From positions 1-43,144 of IMG/VR virus record IMGVR_UViG_3300023180_000123: 43,144 nt of DNA; one strand, given 5' to 3'. The notes under the pieces were generated by a model, which was not told the DNA's origin, did no database searches, and saw only the letters and a list, made by a program, of their open reading frames with translations. The stretch is from a virus. Shown piece after piece: positions 35,714 to 42,400 of the stretch; positions within the stretch are counted from its first letter, which is position 1, and each line of letters starts with the position of its first letter. Position numbers and translations under genes: made by a program.

Positions 35714-36739
35714 ATGGCTAAAAATTTATTTAAAAAGGCCGCAGTATTCACGGATATTCATTTTGGTCTTAAAAGCAATTCTAAAGTCCATAATGATGAT
35801 TGTGAACGATTTGTGGATTGGTATATTGAACAAGCAAAAGCAAACGGCTGTGATGTAGGTATTTTCACAGGCGATTGGCATCACAATAGAAGTGCGTTAA
35901 ACTTAACCACAATGGATGCTAGTTTGCGTTCACTGGAAAAACTAGGCAAGGCTTTTGACAATTTCTATTTCTTTCCAGGTAATCACGATTTATATTATAA
36001 AGATAAAAGAGAAATTCATTCTGTAGTATTTGGCAAGCACGTACCGGGTGTTACCGTTGTAAATGAACCTATGGTTATTGACGATGTTGCATTGGTTCCG
36101 TGGCTTGTTGGCGAAGAATGGAAAAATGTGGTCAAAATGAAGTGCCGATATATGTTTGGTCACTTTGAACTTCCCCATTTTAAAATGAATGCCATGGTTG
36201 AGATGCCAGACACTGGTGAAGTAAAAGCAGATGACTTCAAAAATCAAGAACTGGTATTCACCGGACATTTTCATAAGCGTCAAAACAACAAAAATATACA
36301 TTACATCGGTAACGCTTTTCCTCACAATTATGCCGATGCATGGGATGACGAACGTGGAATGATGATTTTAGAATGGGGAGGTCAACCACAATATATTGAT
36401 TGGCCGGATTGTCCAAAATATCGTACGGTAAAATTAAGTAACTTACTTGATAATACTGACAAAATTCTAAAACCAAACAATTTATATCTAAGAGTTACGC
36501 TTGATATTGATATTTCCTATGAAGAAGCAAATTTTATTAAGGAAAACTTTTCTAAACAATATGATATTAGAGAAATTAGTTTATTGCCAGACACTGAAGA
36601 TGCTGATGAAGCACTAACACTAGAAAGAGGCGAAATTGACTTTGAAAGTGTTGATCAAATTGTAACAGATCAAATAACAAAAATTCAAAGTGAACAATAT
36701 AGGCCTAATATTTTATTAGACATTTACAGGAACTTATAA
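35714..36739 (+). CDS. 47: recombination endonuclease subunit gp47 (Mre11/SbcD-like)
   Basis: A 341-residue metallophosphoesterase, the nuclease partner of gp46, acting in recombination-dependent replication and double-strand end processing. All metal-site motifs are present: D14-x-H16 (FTDIHFG), G53-D54 (GDWHHN), G89-N90-H91-D92 (GNHD), GHFELPH near residues 151-157, and GHFHKR near 180. Length equals T4 gp47 (339). An in-frame TTG at 35702 would add four residues, but the ATG at 35714 has a GAGG ribosome site seven bases upstream, so I use it. The gene is followed by gp46 after three bases. Confidence 0.93.
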   Translation: MAKNLFKKAAVFTDIHFGLKSNSKVHNDDCERFVDWYIEQAKANGCDVGIFTGDWHHNRSALNLTTMDASLRSLEKLGKAFDNFYFFPGNHDLYYKDKREIHSVVFGKHVPGVTVVNEPMVIDDVALVPWLVGEEWKNVVKMKCRYMFGHFELPHFKMNAMVEMPDTGEVKADDFKNQELVFTGHFHKRQNNKNIHYIGNAFPHNYADAWDDERGMMILEWGGQPQYIDWPDCPKYRTVKLSNLLDNTDKILKPNNLYLRVTLDIDISYEEANFIKENFSKQYDIREISLLPDTEDADEALTLERGEIDFESVDQIVTDQITKIQSEQYRPNILLDIYRNL

Positions 36740-36742
36740 TTC

Positions 36743-38527
36743 ATGTTTAAAATTAAAACCATAACGGTAAAAAACTTCATGAGTGTTGGTAATGCAACGC
36801 AGGCAGTTGATTTTGATAAAGCACACCTTACACTTGTTCTTGGTGAAAACATGGATTTAGGCGGAGATGATGCAGGATCACGTAACGGTACAGGTAAAAC
36901 TACAATTATTAATGCATTGAGTTATGCCTTATATGGCGAAGCATTAACAAAGATTCGCAGAGAAAACCTTGTAAACAAAACAAATGCCAAAGGCATGTTG
37001 GTAACCGTTGAATTCGAAGTTAACGGTAAAACATATCGTATTGAAAGAGGCAGAAAGCCTAACATTCTTAAGTTTTATGTTGAAGATGTTGAAACCGTTG
37101 CTGATGATATTGATGAATCACAGGGCGATAGTCGTAAAACACAGGAAGAAATTGAAAAACTATTGAACATGAGTCATACTATGTTTAAGCATTTGGTTGC
37201 ATTAAACACATACACAGAGCCTTTCTTGGCCATGACTCCAAACAATCAAAGAGAAATTATTGAACAACTGCTAGGTATTACTATACTTTCTGAAAAAGCA
37301 GAAAAATTAAAAGAACAACAGAAAAGTGTACGAGACGCTATTGCAGAAGAAGATGCAAAAATAAAAGGTATTGAAAGTGCTAACCAAGCCGTACAAGAAA
37401 GTATTAACAATTTAGATATTAAAAGCAAAGCATGGGACGCTAACCAGTCTGAAGAAATTGCTAGATTAAGTAAAGCGATTTCTAGTTTGGTACAAGTTGA
37501 TATTGAAAAAGAAATTCAAGCACACAAGGATCTAGAAATATGGACCAGTTCTAATAACGAACTAACAAGTTTACAAAAAGAAAAAGCAAGTTTAGAGTCA
37601 AGTATTTTACGTGCTGAACGAGAATTTAAAAAATATCAAAAAGATTTAGAGGATATTCAAAGTAAAAAATGTTTTACTTGTGGACAGGATCTACATGATG
37701 AAGCACACGCTTCACTAATGGCTGAAAAACAAAACGATGTTAATGAAAGCAAAACATATCTTGACGGAATACAATTACAACTTTCTGATGTTGTTAAAAA
37801 GATTGACGATATCGGTGATATTAACGGTAAGCCTAACACATTTTATGACAATGCGGAAGAAGCATACAATCACAGAAACAATCTAGCAAGTCTAGAAGAA
37901 CGCAAACGTGAAAAAGACGGTGAGAACAATCCATACACAGAGCAGATTAAAGAACTAAACGAAACTGCAATTAAAGAAGTAAGTTGGAACACAATGAATC
38001 AATTTACTGAAATGAAAAACCACATGGATTTCTTGTACAAACTATTAACAAGCAAGGATTCATTTATACGTAAACGTATTATTGATCAAAACTTGGCTGT
38101 GTTGAACAAACGTTTGCAGTATTATCTAGATAGAACAGGGTTACCGCATCAAGTTAAGTTTCAGAACGATTTATCGGTAGAAATTACAGAACTAGGACGT
38201 GACTTAGACTTTGATAACCTCAGTAGAGGTGAACGAAATAGACTCATTTTAAGTTTAAGTTGGGCATTTCGTGATGTGTGGGAAAACCTTTATCAAAATA
38301 TCAACCTATTGTTTATTGACGAACTTATTGATAGTGGTATGGATACCGCAGGTGTTGAAAGTTCTATTGCTATTCTTAAAAAGATGGCACGTGAACGTTC
38401 AAAAAATATATATCTTATTTCGCACAAAGACGAATTAAGTTCTAGGGTCAACAATATTCTAAAAGTAATCAAGGAAAACGGATTTACTTCGTATGAAACA
38501 GACACGGAGTTAAGCAACAATGTCTAA
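36743..38527 (+). CDS. 46: recombination endonuclease subunit gp46 (Rad50/SbcC-like ATPase)
   Basis: A 594-residue SMC-like ATPase that pairs with gp47. The Walker A is G45-SRNGTGKT (K52), the zinc hook is C310-FT-C313 (CFTCGQ) flanked by coiled-coil halves (about 190-300 and 320-430), the signature motif is LSRGERNRLIL near 493, and the Walker B is LLFIDELID near 520 followed by the D-loop S-G-MD. T4 gp46 is 560 residues, so the protein is complete. The complex is required for T4 host-DNA breakdown and phage recombination. The stop lies eight bases into the next small gene, so those are coupled. Confidence 0.95.
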   Translation: MFKIKTITVKNFMSVGNATQAVDFDKAHLTLVLGENMDLGGDDAGSRNGTGKTTIINALSYALYGEALTKIRRENLVNKTNAKGMLVTVEFEVNGKTYRIERGRKPNILKFYVEDVETVADDIDESQGDSRKTQEEIEKLLNMSHTMFKHLVALNTYTEPFLAMTPNNQREIIEQLLGITILSEKAEKLKEQQKSVRDAIAEEDAKIKGIESANQAVQESINNLDIKSKAWDANQSEEIARLSKAISSLVQVDIEKEIQAHKDLEIWTSSNNELTSLQKEKASLESSILRAEREFKKYQKDLEDIQSKKCFTCGQDLHDEAHASLMAEKQNDVNESKTYLDGIQLQLSDVVKKIDDIGDINGKPNTFYDNAEEAYNHRNNLASLEERKREKDGENNPYTEQIKELNETAIKEVSWNTMNQFTEMKNHMDFLYKLLTSKDSFIRKRIIDQNLAVLNKRLQYYLDRTGLPHQVKFQNDLSVEITELGRDLDFDNLSRGERNRLILSLSWAFRDVWENLYQNINLLFIDELIDSGMDTAGVESSIAILKKMARERSKNIYLISHKDELSSRVNNILKVIKENGFTSYETDTELSNNV

Positions 38528-38747
38528 ACCAACAACACATGAACTTTTAGTCCAAGCAATTATGGATTACTATAACATGAATGAACGTTGGGAAGCCAAA
38601 GGCTTTGATGAAAACGGACGCAAGGTACGTTCAATTCTCAGTGATATTAGACGTCTTTGCACACAAAGACGCTACGAAGTTCAAGACAAACGCAAAAATC
38701 TTAAGGCAAAAAAGAAGGCAAATCAGAATCAAGACACTGAAAATTAG
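38520..38747 (+). CDS. small basic protein of unknown function
   Basis: A 75-residue protein overlapping the end of gp46 by eight bases. Residues 1-30 form an amphipathic helix (HELLVQAIMDYYNMNERW), and the second half is rich in Lys and Arg (RSILSDIRRLCTQRRYE, then KAKKKANQ), with a net positive charge that would suit DNA or RNA binding. I do not recognise the family; its coupling to gp46 suggests a link to recombination or replication. Good ribosome-site evidence is lacking, as expected for a translationally coupled gene. Confidence 0.7.
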   Translation: MSKPTTHELLVQAIMDYYNMNERWEAKGFDENGRKVRSILSDIRRLCTQRRYEVQDKRKNLKAKKKANQNQDTEN

Positions 38748-38765
38748 GCACAGGTAAGTATCTGC

Positions 38766-39197
38766 ATGGAGTGGACTTATCAGGGCAAAATAGTACAAGA
38801 ACTTCCGCAAGATTGCGAAGGATTTGTGTACCTGATAACAAACACTACCAACAATCGCAAGTACGTAGGCAAAAAACTAGCAAAATTCAAAAAAACACGC
38901 CCACCTCTTAAAGGCAAGAAAAACAAAAGACGTTCAAAAGTGGAATCAGATTGGAAAGACTATTGGGGTTCCAACGATCATTTGAACGAAGATGTACAAA
39001 AACTAGGCCCAGAAAACTTCACACGCGAAATTCTTTACATTTGTAACAGCAGAGGCTTGATGAGTTACCTAGAGGCTAGAGAACAATTTGAACGCAGAGT
39101 ATTAGAGACGGATGAGTATTACAACGGAATTATTAATGTTAGAGTAGGCAGTTCAAAAATTCTCAAAGAAGCACTAGAAACTTTAGGCAAAAAATAA
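38766..39197 (+). CDS. GIY-YIG endonuclease-like protein
   Basis: A 143-residue protein with a GIY-YIG-type core: GFVYLITNTTNNRKYVGKK (residues 19-37) gives the V-Y and Y-V-G strands, and the segment SDWKDYWGSNDHL with REILYICNSRG and E-A-R-E-Q-FE-R-R follows, as in Seg-like free-standing homing endonucleases and in similar small proteins of marine T4-like phages. Catalytic Arg and Glu candidates are present. It could be a mobile nuclease or a domesticated one. It lies directly upstream of a 0.5-kb structured non-coding stretch, which would fit an intron-associated or intergenic homing element, but I see no intron core I can defend. Confidence 0.75.
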   Translation: MEWTYQGKIVQELPQDCEGFVYLITNTTNNRKYVGKKLAKFKKTRPPLKGKKNKRRSKVESDWKDYWGSNDHLNEDVQKLGPENFTREILYICNSRGLMSYLEAREQFERRVLETDEYYNGIINVRVGSSKILKEALETLGKK

Positions 39198-39206
39198 CAG
39201 CACACA

Positions 39207-39641
39207 AGGTTGGCGGGCCAGTTTAGTAATACCGCTGAGTAAAAGGTACCCGTGACACGGACACTCGTACACGTTAATCAACCCCCACTGGGAGTTAAGC
39301 CATCAAAAGAATTGGGCCTACCGGTTAGCGTAGATTGAATGCTGTCAATCGAAAACACTAGGTTTGAAAAAACTCCTCGCAACGGAACGAAGCGGGAGGT
39401 AGCGTAGGAACCCGCGAAGCGGTTCGCGATAGCGAAAAGCGGTTTTTAGCAGATTTTTACGTGATGTCGGTGTAGGTAGGGGATAGGCCGGAGCCCCACA
39501 AACAGGTGTATAAACAAAATACCTACTTCCAAGTCTTGGCTGTGACGAACTCACATGATGTTCAAGATTAGATGGAACCCTTTAACAGGTTCCGTCTGAC
39601 TGAAACAATCTACATGATGCTAAAAAATTACTTCGTAATTT
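39207..39641 (+). ncRNA. candidate structured non-coding RNA
   Basis: No credible gene lies in 39198-39721, but many paired elements do. A long-range helix pairs GGTACCC (39245-39251) with GGG-cc-TACC (39314-39322), closed outside by CGCT (39233-39236) / AGCG (39327-39330), and encloses CGTG/CACG (39251-39254/39270-39273) and AAC-CCC/GGG-GTT (39280-39296). Then come GATTGA/TCAATC (39333-39350), CTCC-CGC/GCGGGAG (39373-39398), CGCGAA/TTCGCG (39413-39428), GTAGGTA/TACCTAC (39472-39478/39520-39526) around GGGG/CCCC, TCTTG/CAAGA around GTGA/TCAC (39534-39567), the ten-pair AGATGGAACC/GGTTCCGTCT (39570-39597) and AAATTAC/GTAATTT (39625-39641). The strand is assumed from the neighbours. I do not recognise the family; tmRNA, RNase P, tRNA and a defensible group I core were not found. 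Confidence 0.55.
39426..39438 (+). repeat. direct repeat GCGATAGCGAAAA, copy 1
   Basis: The 13-base word recurs exactly at 39680-39692. Here it forms part of two alternative hairpins, CGCGAA/TTCGCG and TTCGC-GATA-GCGAA (39423-39436), which are mutually exclusive. Confidence 0.7.
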
Positions 39642-39679
39642 ATATTGCTTAAATATATTCAAGAAATAAAAGTGTTTGA

Positions 39680-39692
39680 GCGATAGCGAAAA
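39680..39692 (+). repeat. direct repeat GCGATAGCGAAAA, copy 2
   Basis: Second exact copy of the 13-base word, 254 bases from the first. It lies in the loop and 3' arm of GTGTTT/AAACAC (39672-39677/39690-39695), just before another perfect palindrome. Confidence 0.7.
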
Positions 39693-39695
39693 CAC

Positions 39696-39714
39696 GAATG
39701 AACGTAGTTCATTC
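39696..39714. repeat. perfect 8-bp inverted repeat with 3-base loop
   Basis: GAATGAAC (39696-39703), loop GTA, GTTCATTC (39707-39714). An ATG lies inside the left arm at 39698, in frame with the following gene, which argues against that ATG being the real start. Possible roles are a protein-binding site, an RNA hairpin upstream of the gene, or a processing site. Confidence 0.6.
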
Positions 39715-39739
39715 ACTAACCATGCTAAATAAGATTACT

Positions 39740-40255
39740 ATGCATATTAACGAATTATCAATTGAAACAGACGTGCAAGAAGCACCATATGGTATTGCTT
39801 CGAAAGCCGCTGATACTCTAAAAGGACTGAACCCATTTAGTAAGGTGGGTCGTGATACCGCTGATAACAAGAGAGCGATCGGCGATTTTATGAATACGAT
39901 TAACAGAGAATTTAAAACGGACGTTAAGACCAAGGGTGTTACGCCTACCCTTGACATGTTGATCGACTTCTTGGACACTAAATTTCCACCGGCGGGTGCT
40001 ACCGCACCGCAACAGGCTTCGCCTGCTGTAAAACAACAGCCGGACGCTAAGGCGCAGGACATTAAACAAACATTGGATAAGGCGATACAATCGCAACTAC
40101 AACAACTATCACCCGCGGAAAAGGACTATTTGGTCAAGGGCCTGCAGGCTGGTAAGGCTAGGGTTCCCGCAAACGCTAAACCGCCCGTTAAGGACGGACC
40201 TTTTAATACCAAACAGGGCACGGGAAACAATCAGGGAGTTACAAAAGCGGCATGA
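39740..40255 (+). CDS. Q/P/A-rich protein of unknown function 1
   Basis: A 171-residue protein from the ATG at 39740. Upstream in-frame ATGs at 39698 and 39722 exist, but the first is buried in a perfect hairpin and neither has a ribosome site; starting at 39740 gives MHINELSIETDVQEAPYG, which parallels MKISQLVIEAP of the next gene. Residues 15-90 contain a possible small domain (KAADTLKGLNPFSK; NTINREFKTDVKTKGVTPT; DMLIDFLDTKFPP). Then comes an Ala/Gln/Pro-rich linker and a helical segment (TLDKAIQSQLQQLSPAEKDY). No signal peptide or membrane segment. It overlaps the next gene by ATGA, so translation is coupled. I do not recognise the family; a minor virion or scaffold-associated role is a guess. 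Confidence 0.6.
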   Translation: MHINELSIETDVQEAPYGIASKAADTLKGLNPFSKVGRDTADNKRAIGDFMNTINREFKTDVKTKGVTPTLDMLIDFLDTKFPPAGATAPQQASPAVKQQPDAKAQDIKQTLDKAIQSQLQQLSPAEKDYLVKGLQAGKARVPANAKPPVKDGPFNTKQGTGNNQGVTKAA

Positions 40256-41229
40256 AGATAAGTCAATTGGTAATAGAAGCACCAGCAACACAACCTAAAA
40301 TTCCAGGTGCACCGGTACAAACAGCAAAAGCGACTCAGCAACAGGCAACACAGCCTGCACAGCAACCTGGCCAGGATCCCAAAACACAACAGATTAAAAC
40401 ACAGGTGCAAAAAACTGCACAGCAACCTGCACAACAGCAACAGGTCAATAGAAATGAATATGAGTGGAAGGGTGCTCAGTGGATAAACAAAGCAACGGGC
40501 AAGATTGCTTCACGTGATGTTTCTGCTAAATTGGGCAATCCTAAAATTGATGAACTTATTACACAGATTGTAAATGCCAAGCAGACAGAATTGGCGTTGC
40601 AGTTTTTACAAAGCGTTGACAAAACAAAACAAGCGGCCAAACAAAATGTTCCGGCTAACGCACAACCTGTTAAACAGGGAATGTTCGAAGCGGATCAGTC
40701 ACGTGTTGCCGCGATGGCTAAAAAATATCAGGTCAATATTGCACAGGGCATTACAAGCAACGACATAGAAAGAATTGTTAAAGGCGAAGTTACAGACGCC
40801 GTTAAGGACGATAGAATCAAGGTAGGACAGGGCAAACCTTCCGCAATGGCACATCTAGGCAAGCAGTTTAGAGCGGGCCAGGATGCGGCTGATGCTCCCA
40901 TAAAAGGAATCAAGGGCATGGTGGACAAGGTTGACAAAGCACTTGGTGGTGCTCCGCCTAAAATTGGTTCAGGTGGCGGTGGTTCCGGCAAGGATTCATC
41001 GGATTCAGCATCATTGTCAAAAACAAAAAGCGGAATGAGCAGACTGAAACAGCAGTTGGATATTAAAAATCCCAACCTAGCAATTTCGGGAATGAGCAAA
41101 ATGGAAAGAGGCGAAAAGCCTAATCAACAGGAAATTGCCAACATGGCACCGTTGCTTTCTTTTATGAAAAATGCTGTTCAGCAGGATCCACAAAGACTTG
41201 TTCAGTTAATTCAAAAATACAAAAAATAA
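40252..41229 (+). CDS. Q/P/A-rich protein of unknown function 2
   Basis: A 325-residue protein with a GGGAG ribosome site about 15 bases upstream and an ATGA overlap with the previous gene. Residues 1-65 are a glutamine/proline-rich low-complexity tract (QQATQPAQQPGQDPKTQQ), which is probably disordered. A small domain follows (EYEWKGAQWINKATGKIASR; then GNPKIDELITQIVNAKQ), a basic middle, a GGGGSG-type linker near residues 240-250, and a helical C-terminus (LSFMKNAVQQDPQRLVQLIQ). The same small-domain-linker layout and the N-terminal similarity (M-[HK]-I-[NS]-[EQ]-L) suggest it is related to the upstream protein. Similar proteins exist in marine T4-like phages without a defined function. Its stop is one base from the stop of the opposing gp26-region gene. 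Confidence 0.65.
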   Translation: MKISQLVIEAPATQPKIPGAPVQTAKATQQQATQPAQQPGQDPKTQQIKTQVQKTAQQPAQQQQVNRNEYEWKGAQWINKATGKIASRDVSAKLGNPKIDELITQIVNAKQTELALQFLQSVDKTKQAAKQNVPANAQPVKQGMFEADQSRVAAMAKKYQVNIAQGITSNDIERIVKGEVTDAVKDDRIKVGQGKPSAMAHLGKQFRAGQDAADAPIKGIKGMVDKVDKALGGAPPKIGSGGGGSGKDSSDSASLSKTKSGMSRLKQQLDIKNPNLAISGMSKMERGEKPNQQEIANMAPLLSFMKNAVQQDPQRLVQLIQKYKK

Positions 41230-41230
41230 T

Positions 41231-41464
41231 TTAGAGTATTACTTGTCCAGTTTCCTTGGACGATTCAACGTGTGCACCAACCATTTTAATTATTAGTTCA
41301 CGTTCTTCGGGAGTGATTCCGTAGGCTTGTTCTATTGTCAATCCACCTCGCATATACCAGCAAAGATTAACTAGTGAATCTACTATGTCCTTGCTTTCCT
41401 TATCCATACTCTGGACCAGATCGTTGATTTCAGAAAGCGAGAGTGAACCTATCTGGAAACGAAA
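41231..41464 (-). CDS. -1 frame extension of the gp26-like gene (frameshift-expressed tail-assembly domain)
   Basis: A frame shifted by -1 from the gp26-like gene runs from just after a TGA (41477-41479) to the TAA at 41231-41233. It adds 77 residues after the slippery site: FRFQIGSLSLSEINDLVQSM, then DKESKDIVDSLVNLCWYMRG, GLTIEQAYGITPEERELIIK and MVGAHVESSKETGQVIL. It is well-formed helical coding sequence with no start codon before the gp26 stop; the only ATG in frame is at 41407, inside a conserved-looking region, and would give just 58 residues. The C-W-Y-M-R-G-G plus P-E-E-R-E-L pattern resembles second-frame parts of tail-assembly chaperones. The likely product is a 363-residue fusion with the gp26-like protein. 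The T4 counterpart is uncertain. Confidence 0.72.
   Translation of the reverse strand, partial: FRFQIGSLSLSEINDLVQSMDKESKDIVDSLVNLCWYMRGGLTIEQAYGITPEERELIIKMVGAHVESSKETGQVIL
41416..41456 (-). promoter_or_regulatory. stem-loop downstream of the slippery site
   Basis: On the minus strand CCAGAT (41456-41451) pairs perfectly with ATCTGG (41421-41416) across a 29-base loop. It starts seven bases after the slippery heptamer, the distance usual for frameshift-stimulating structures. A further TTCA/TGAA pairing is possible inside the loop. Only six base pairs are certain, so stimulation is inferred. Confidence 0.45.
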
Positions 41465-42321
41465 AAATTTGAGGAATCAAAAATAATCGGAACTTCAGTC
41501 GACTCCGGTGCTCCTTTTTCAACGTACACTTTTGGAATTGACACCTTTTGTGCTTTAACTTCAAATGGTGCTCTTTGCGTTTCCGAGTGTTTGGTAATTG
41601 CTTCAAACGTTTCAACATCTAGATCGTTAATAAACTCACTGATCTCTTTTGGATTTTGAACATCACCTTCTGGTGTTTTAACTGAAACAATCTGCTGTGA
41701 AATACCATTTAATCGTGTTGCACTTAATTTTTTAAATCCGTCTTGGAACACTTTGATCTTGTCGTCTTCCGACATGTCAGGATTTCCAAGGACCTGTGCA
41801 ATACGTTGTGTTTCCAACGTTTGTTGATACAATTCAGTTTGTTGTTTATAATTTAGAGGAACAATTTGAAAAGTCAACTCACCGATTGTTAAGTTTGAAT
41901 CATATGTATGACCTTGCAATTGATCAAGCACTTTGCGTAGATCAATTTCAGTTTCAAGTTCTTCGTCAACATTTGGAACCTTAAAACTAGCGGTCATTTT
42001 TTCACCGTATGTAGCGATACGAATAGCAATTAAAATAGCATCAATATCAATTGACGGTATTTCCCATGGATTCTCGATTAGCGGACAGCAGTTTTTAACC
42101 ATGGAGGTTGTTGCTTCTCCATTTAGTAGTGCATCCGGCGTTTTAATTAATAGTTCGTCTCTAGCGGTCATTGAATAGATTGGTAATTCGCCTGAACCAG
42201 ACTTTTCAAGTGGGTTGCTAGAGTAAAATCTACCACCCGAAGGTAGTGTTAGATAAATTTTGGGTTGTCGTGCATATTTTTTTAATATGCTTTGACCTTT
42301 TTGTATGTTTTGTTGTTCCAT
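41449..42321 (-). CDS. gp26-like baseplate hub/tail-assembly protein (frame 0 product)
   Basis: A 290-residue protein resembling the T4 gp26 family ('T4 baseplate' proteins) of marine phages: KYARQPKIYLTLPSGGRFYS near residues 15-35, PIYSMTARDELLIKTPDALL near 47-67, NGEATTSMVKNCCPLIENPW, and a helical C-terminus with PEGDVQNPKEISEFINDLDV. The same fold type is found in tail-assembly chaperones such as lambda gpG-like proteins, and this gene ends like them, in a slippery site leading to a -1 frame. T4 gp26 is 208 residues. A late-promoter-like CATAAATA lies 45 bases upstream. The exact T4 equivalence is less sure than the role in tail or hub assembly. Confidence 0.7.
   Translation of the reverse strand: MEQQNIQKGQSILKKYARQPKIYLTLPSGGRFYSSNPLEKSGSGELPIYSMTARDELLIKTPDALLNGEATTSMVKNCCPLIENPWEIPSIDIDAILIAIRIATYGEKMTASFKVPNVDEELETEIDLRKVLDQLQGHTYDSNLTIGELTFQIVPLNYKQQTELYQQTLETQRIAQVLGNPDMSEDDKIKVFQDGFKKLSATRLNGISQQIVSVKTPEGDVQNPKEISEFINDLDVETFEAITKHSETQRAPFEVKAQKVSIPKVYVEKGAPESTEVPIIFDSSNFFVSR
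41464..41470 (-). other. -1 ribosomal frameshift slippery site A AAT TTT
   Basis: Read in the gp26 frame the sequence is TCA AAT TTT TTC. The heptamer A AAT TTT has the canonical X XXY YYZ form; slipping back one base re-pairs AAT/TTT with AAA/TTT and enters the -1 frame that continues to 41231. The site sits in the only window (41476 to 41452) where the two frames are both open, between the TGA of the -1 frame and the TAG of frame 0. Confidence 0.78.
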
Positions 42322-42334
42322 GGTTTTTCCTCTA

Positions 42335-42342
42335 TATAAATA
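42335..42342 (+). promoter_or_regulatory. T4 late promoter TATAAATA, plus strand
   Basis: A perfect match to the T4 late -10 consensus TATAAATA, 58 bases before the structural gene at 42401, with an AGGGG ribosome site (42386-42390) between. As in T4 there is no -35 element. It is the best late-promoter match in the window. Confidence 0.6.
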
Positions 42343-42365
42343 AGTGTAACGCTACTTACAAGTAT

Positions 42366-42373
42366 TATTTATG
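42366..42373 (-). promoter_or_regulatory. late promoter-like CATAAATA, minus strand
   Basis: One mismatch from TATAAATA, 45 bases before the gp26-like start, and 23 bases beyond the opposing TATAAATA. The two elements point past each other, so the transcripts would overlap in their leaders. Confidence 0.45.
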
Positions 42374-42400
42374 TACGCACTTTATAGGGGTTTTTAAAAC

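Noticed and set aside
39345-39554. 69-codon minus-strand open frame in the structured region
   Set aside because: Arg/Pro/Ser-rich shadow crossing several hairpins, without a ribosome site; the structure explains the sequence better.
39560-39600. tRNA or tmRNA 3' end (GTTCAAGAT and GGTTCC words)
   Set aside because: No acceptor stem, anticodon arm or CCA-compatible end can be drawn; the GGTTCC belongs to a perfect hairpin with an eight-base loop.
39540-39615. Group I intron core (GTTCAAGATTAGATGG resembling the R element, with TAGAT/ATCTA as P7)
   Set aside because: The S element and J8/7 do not match, no flanking gene is interrupted, and no P3-P4-P6 could be assigned. Kept only as a remark under the nuclease finding.
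41231-41407. Independent 58-residue gene starting at the ATG at 41407
   Set aside because: It lacks a ribosome site, begins inside a helix that continues upstream in frame, and the slippery site with a tight frame-overlap window explains the sequence better. It cannot be ruled out.
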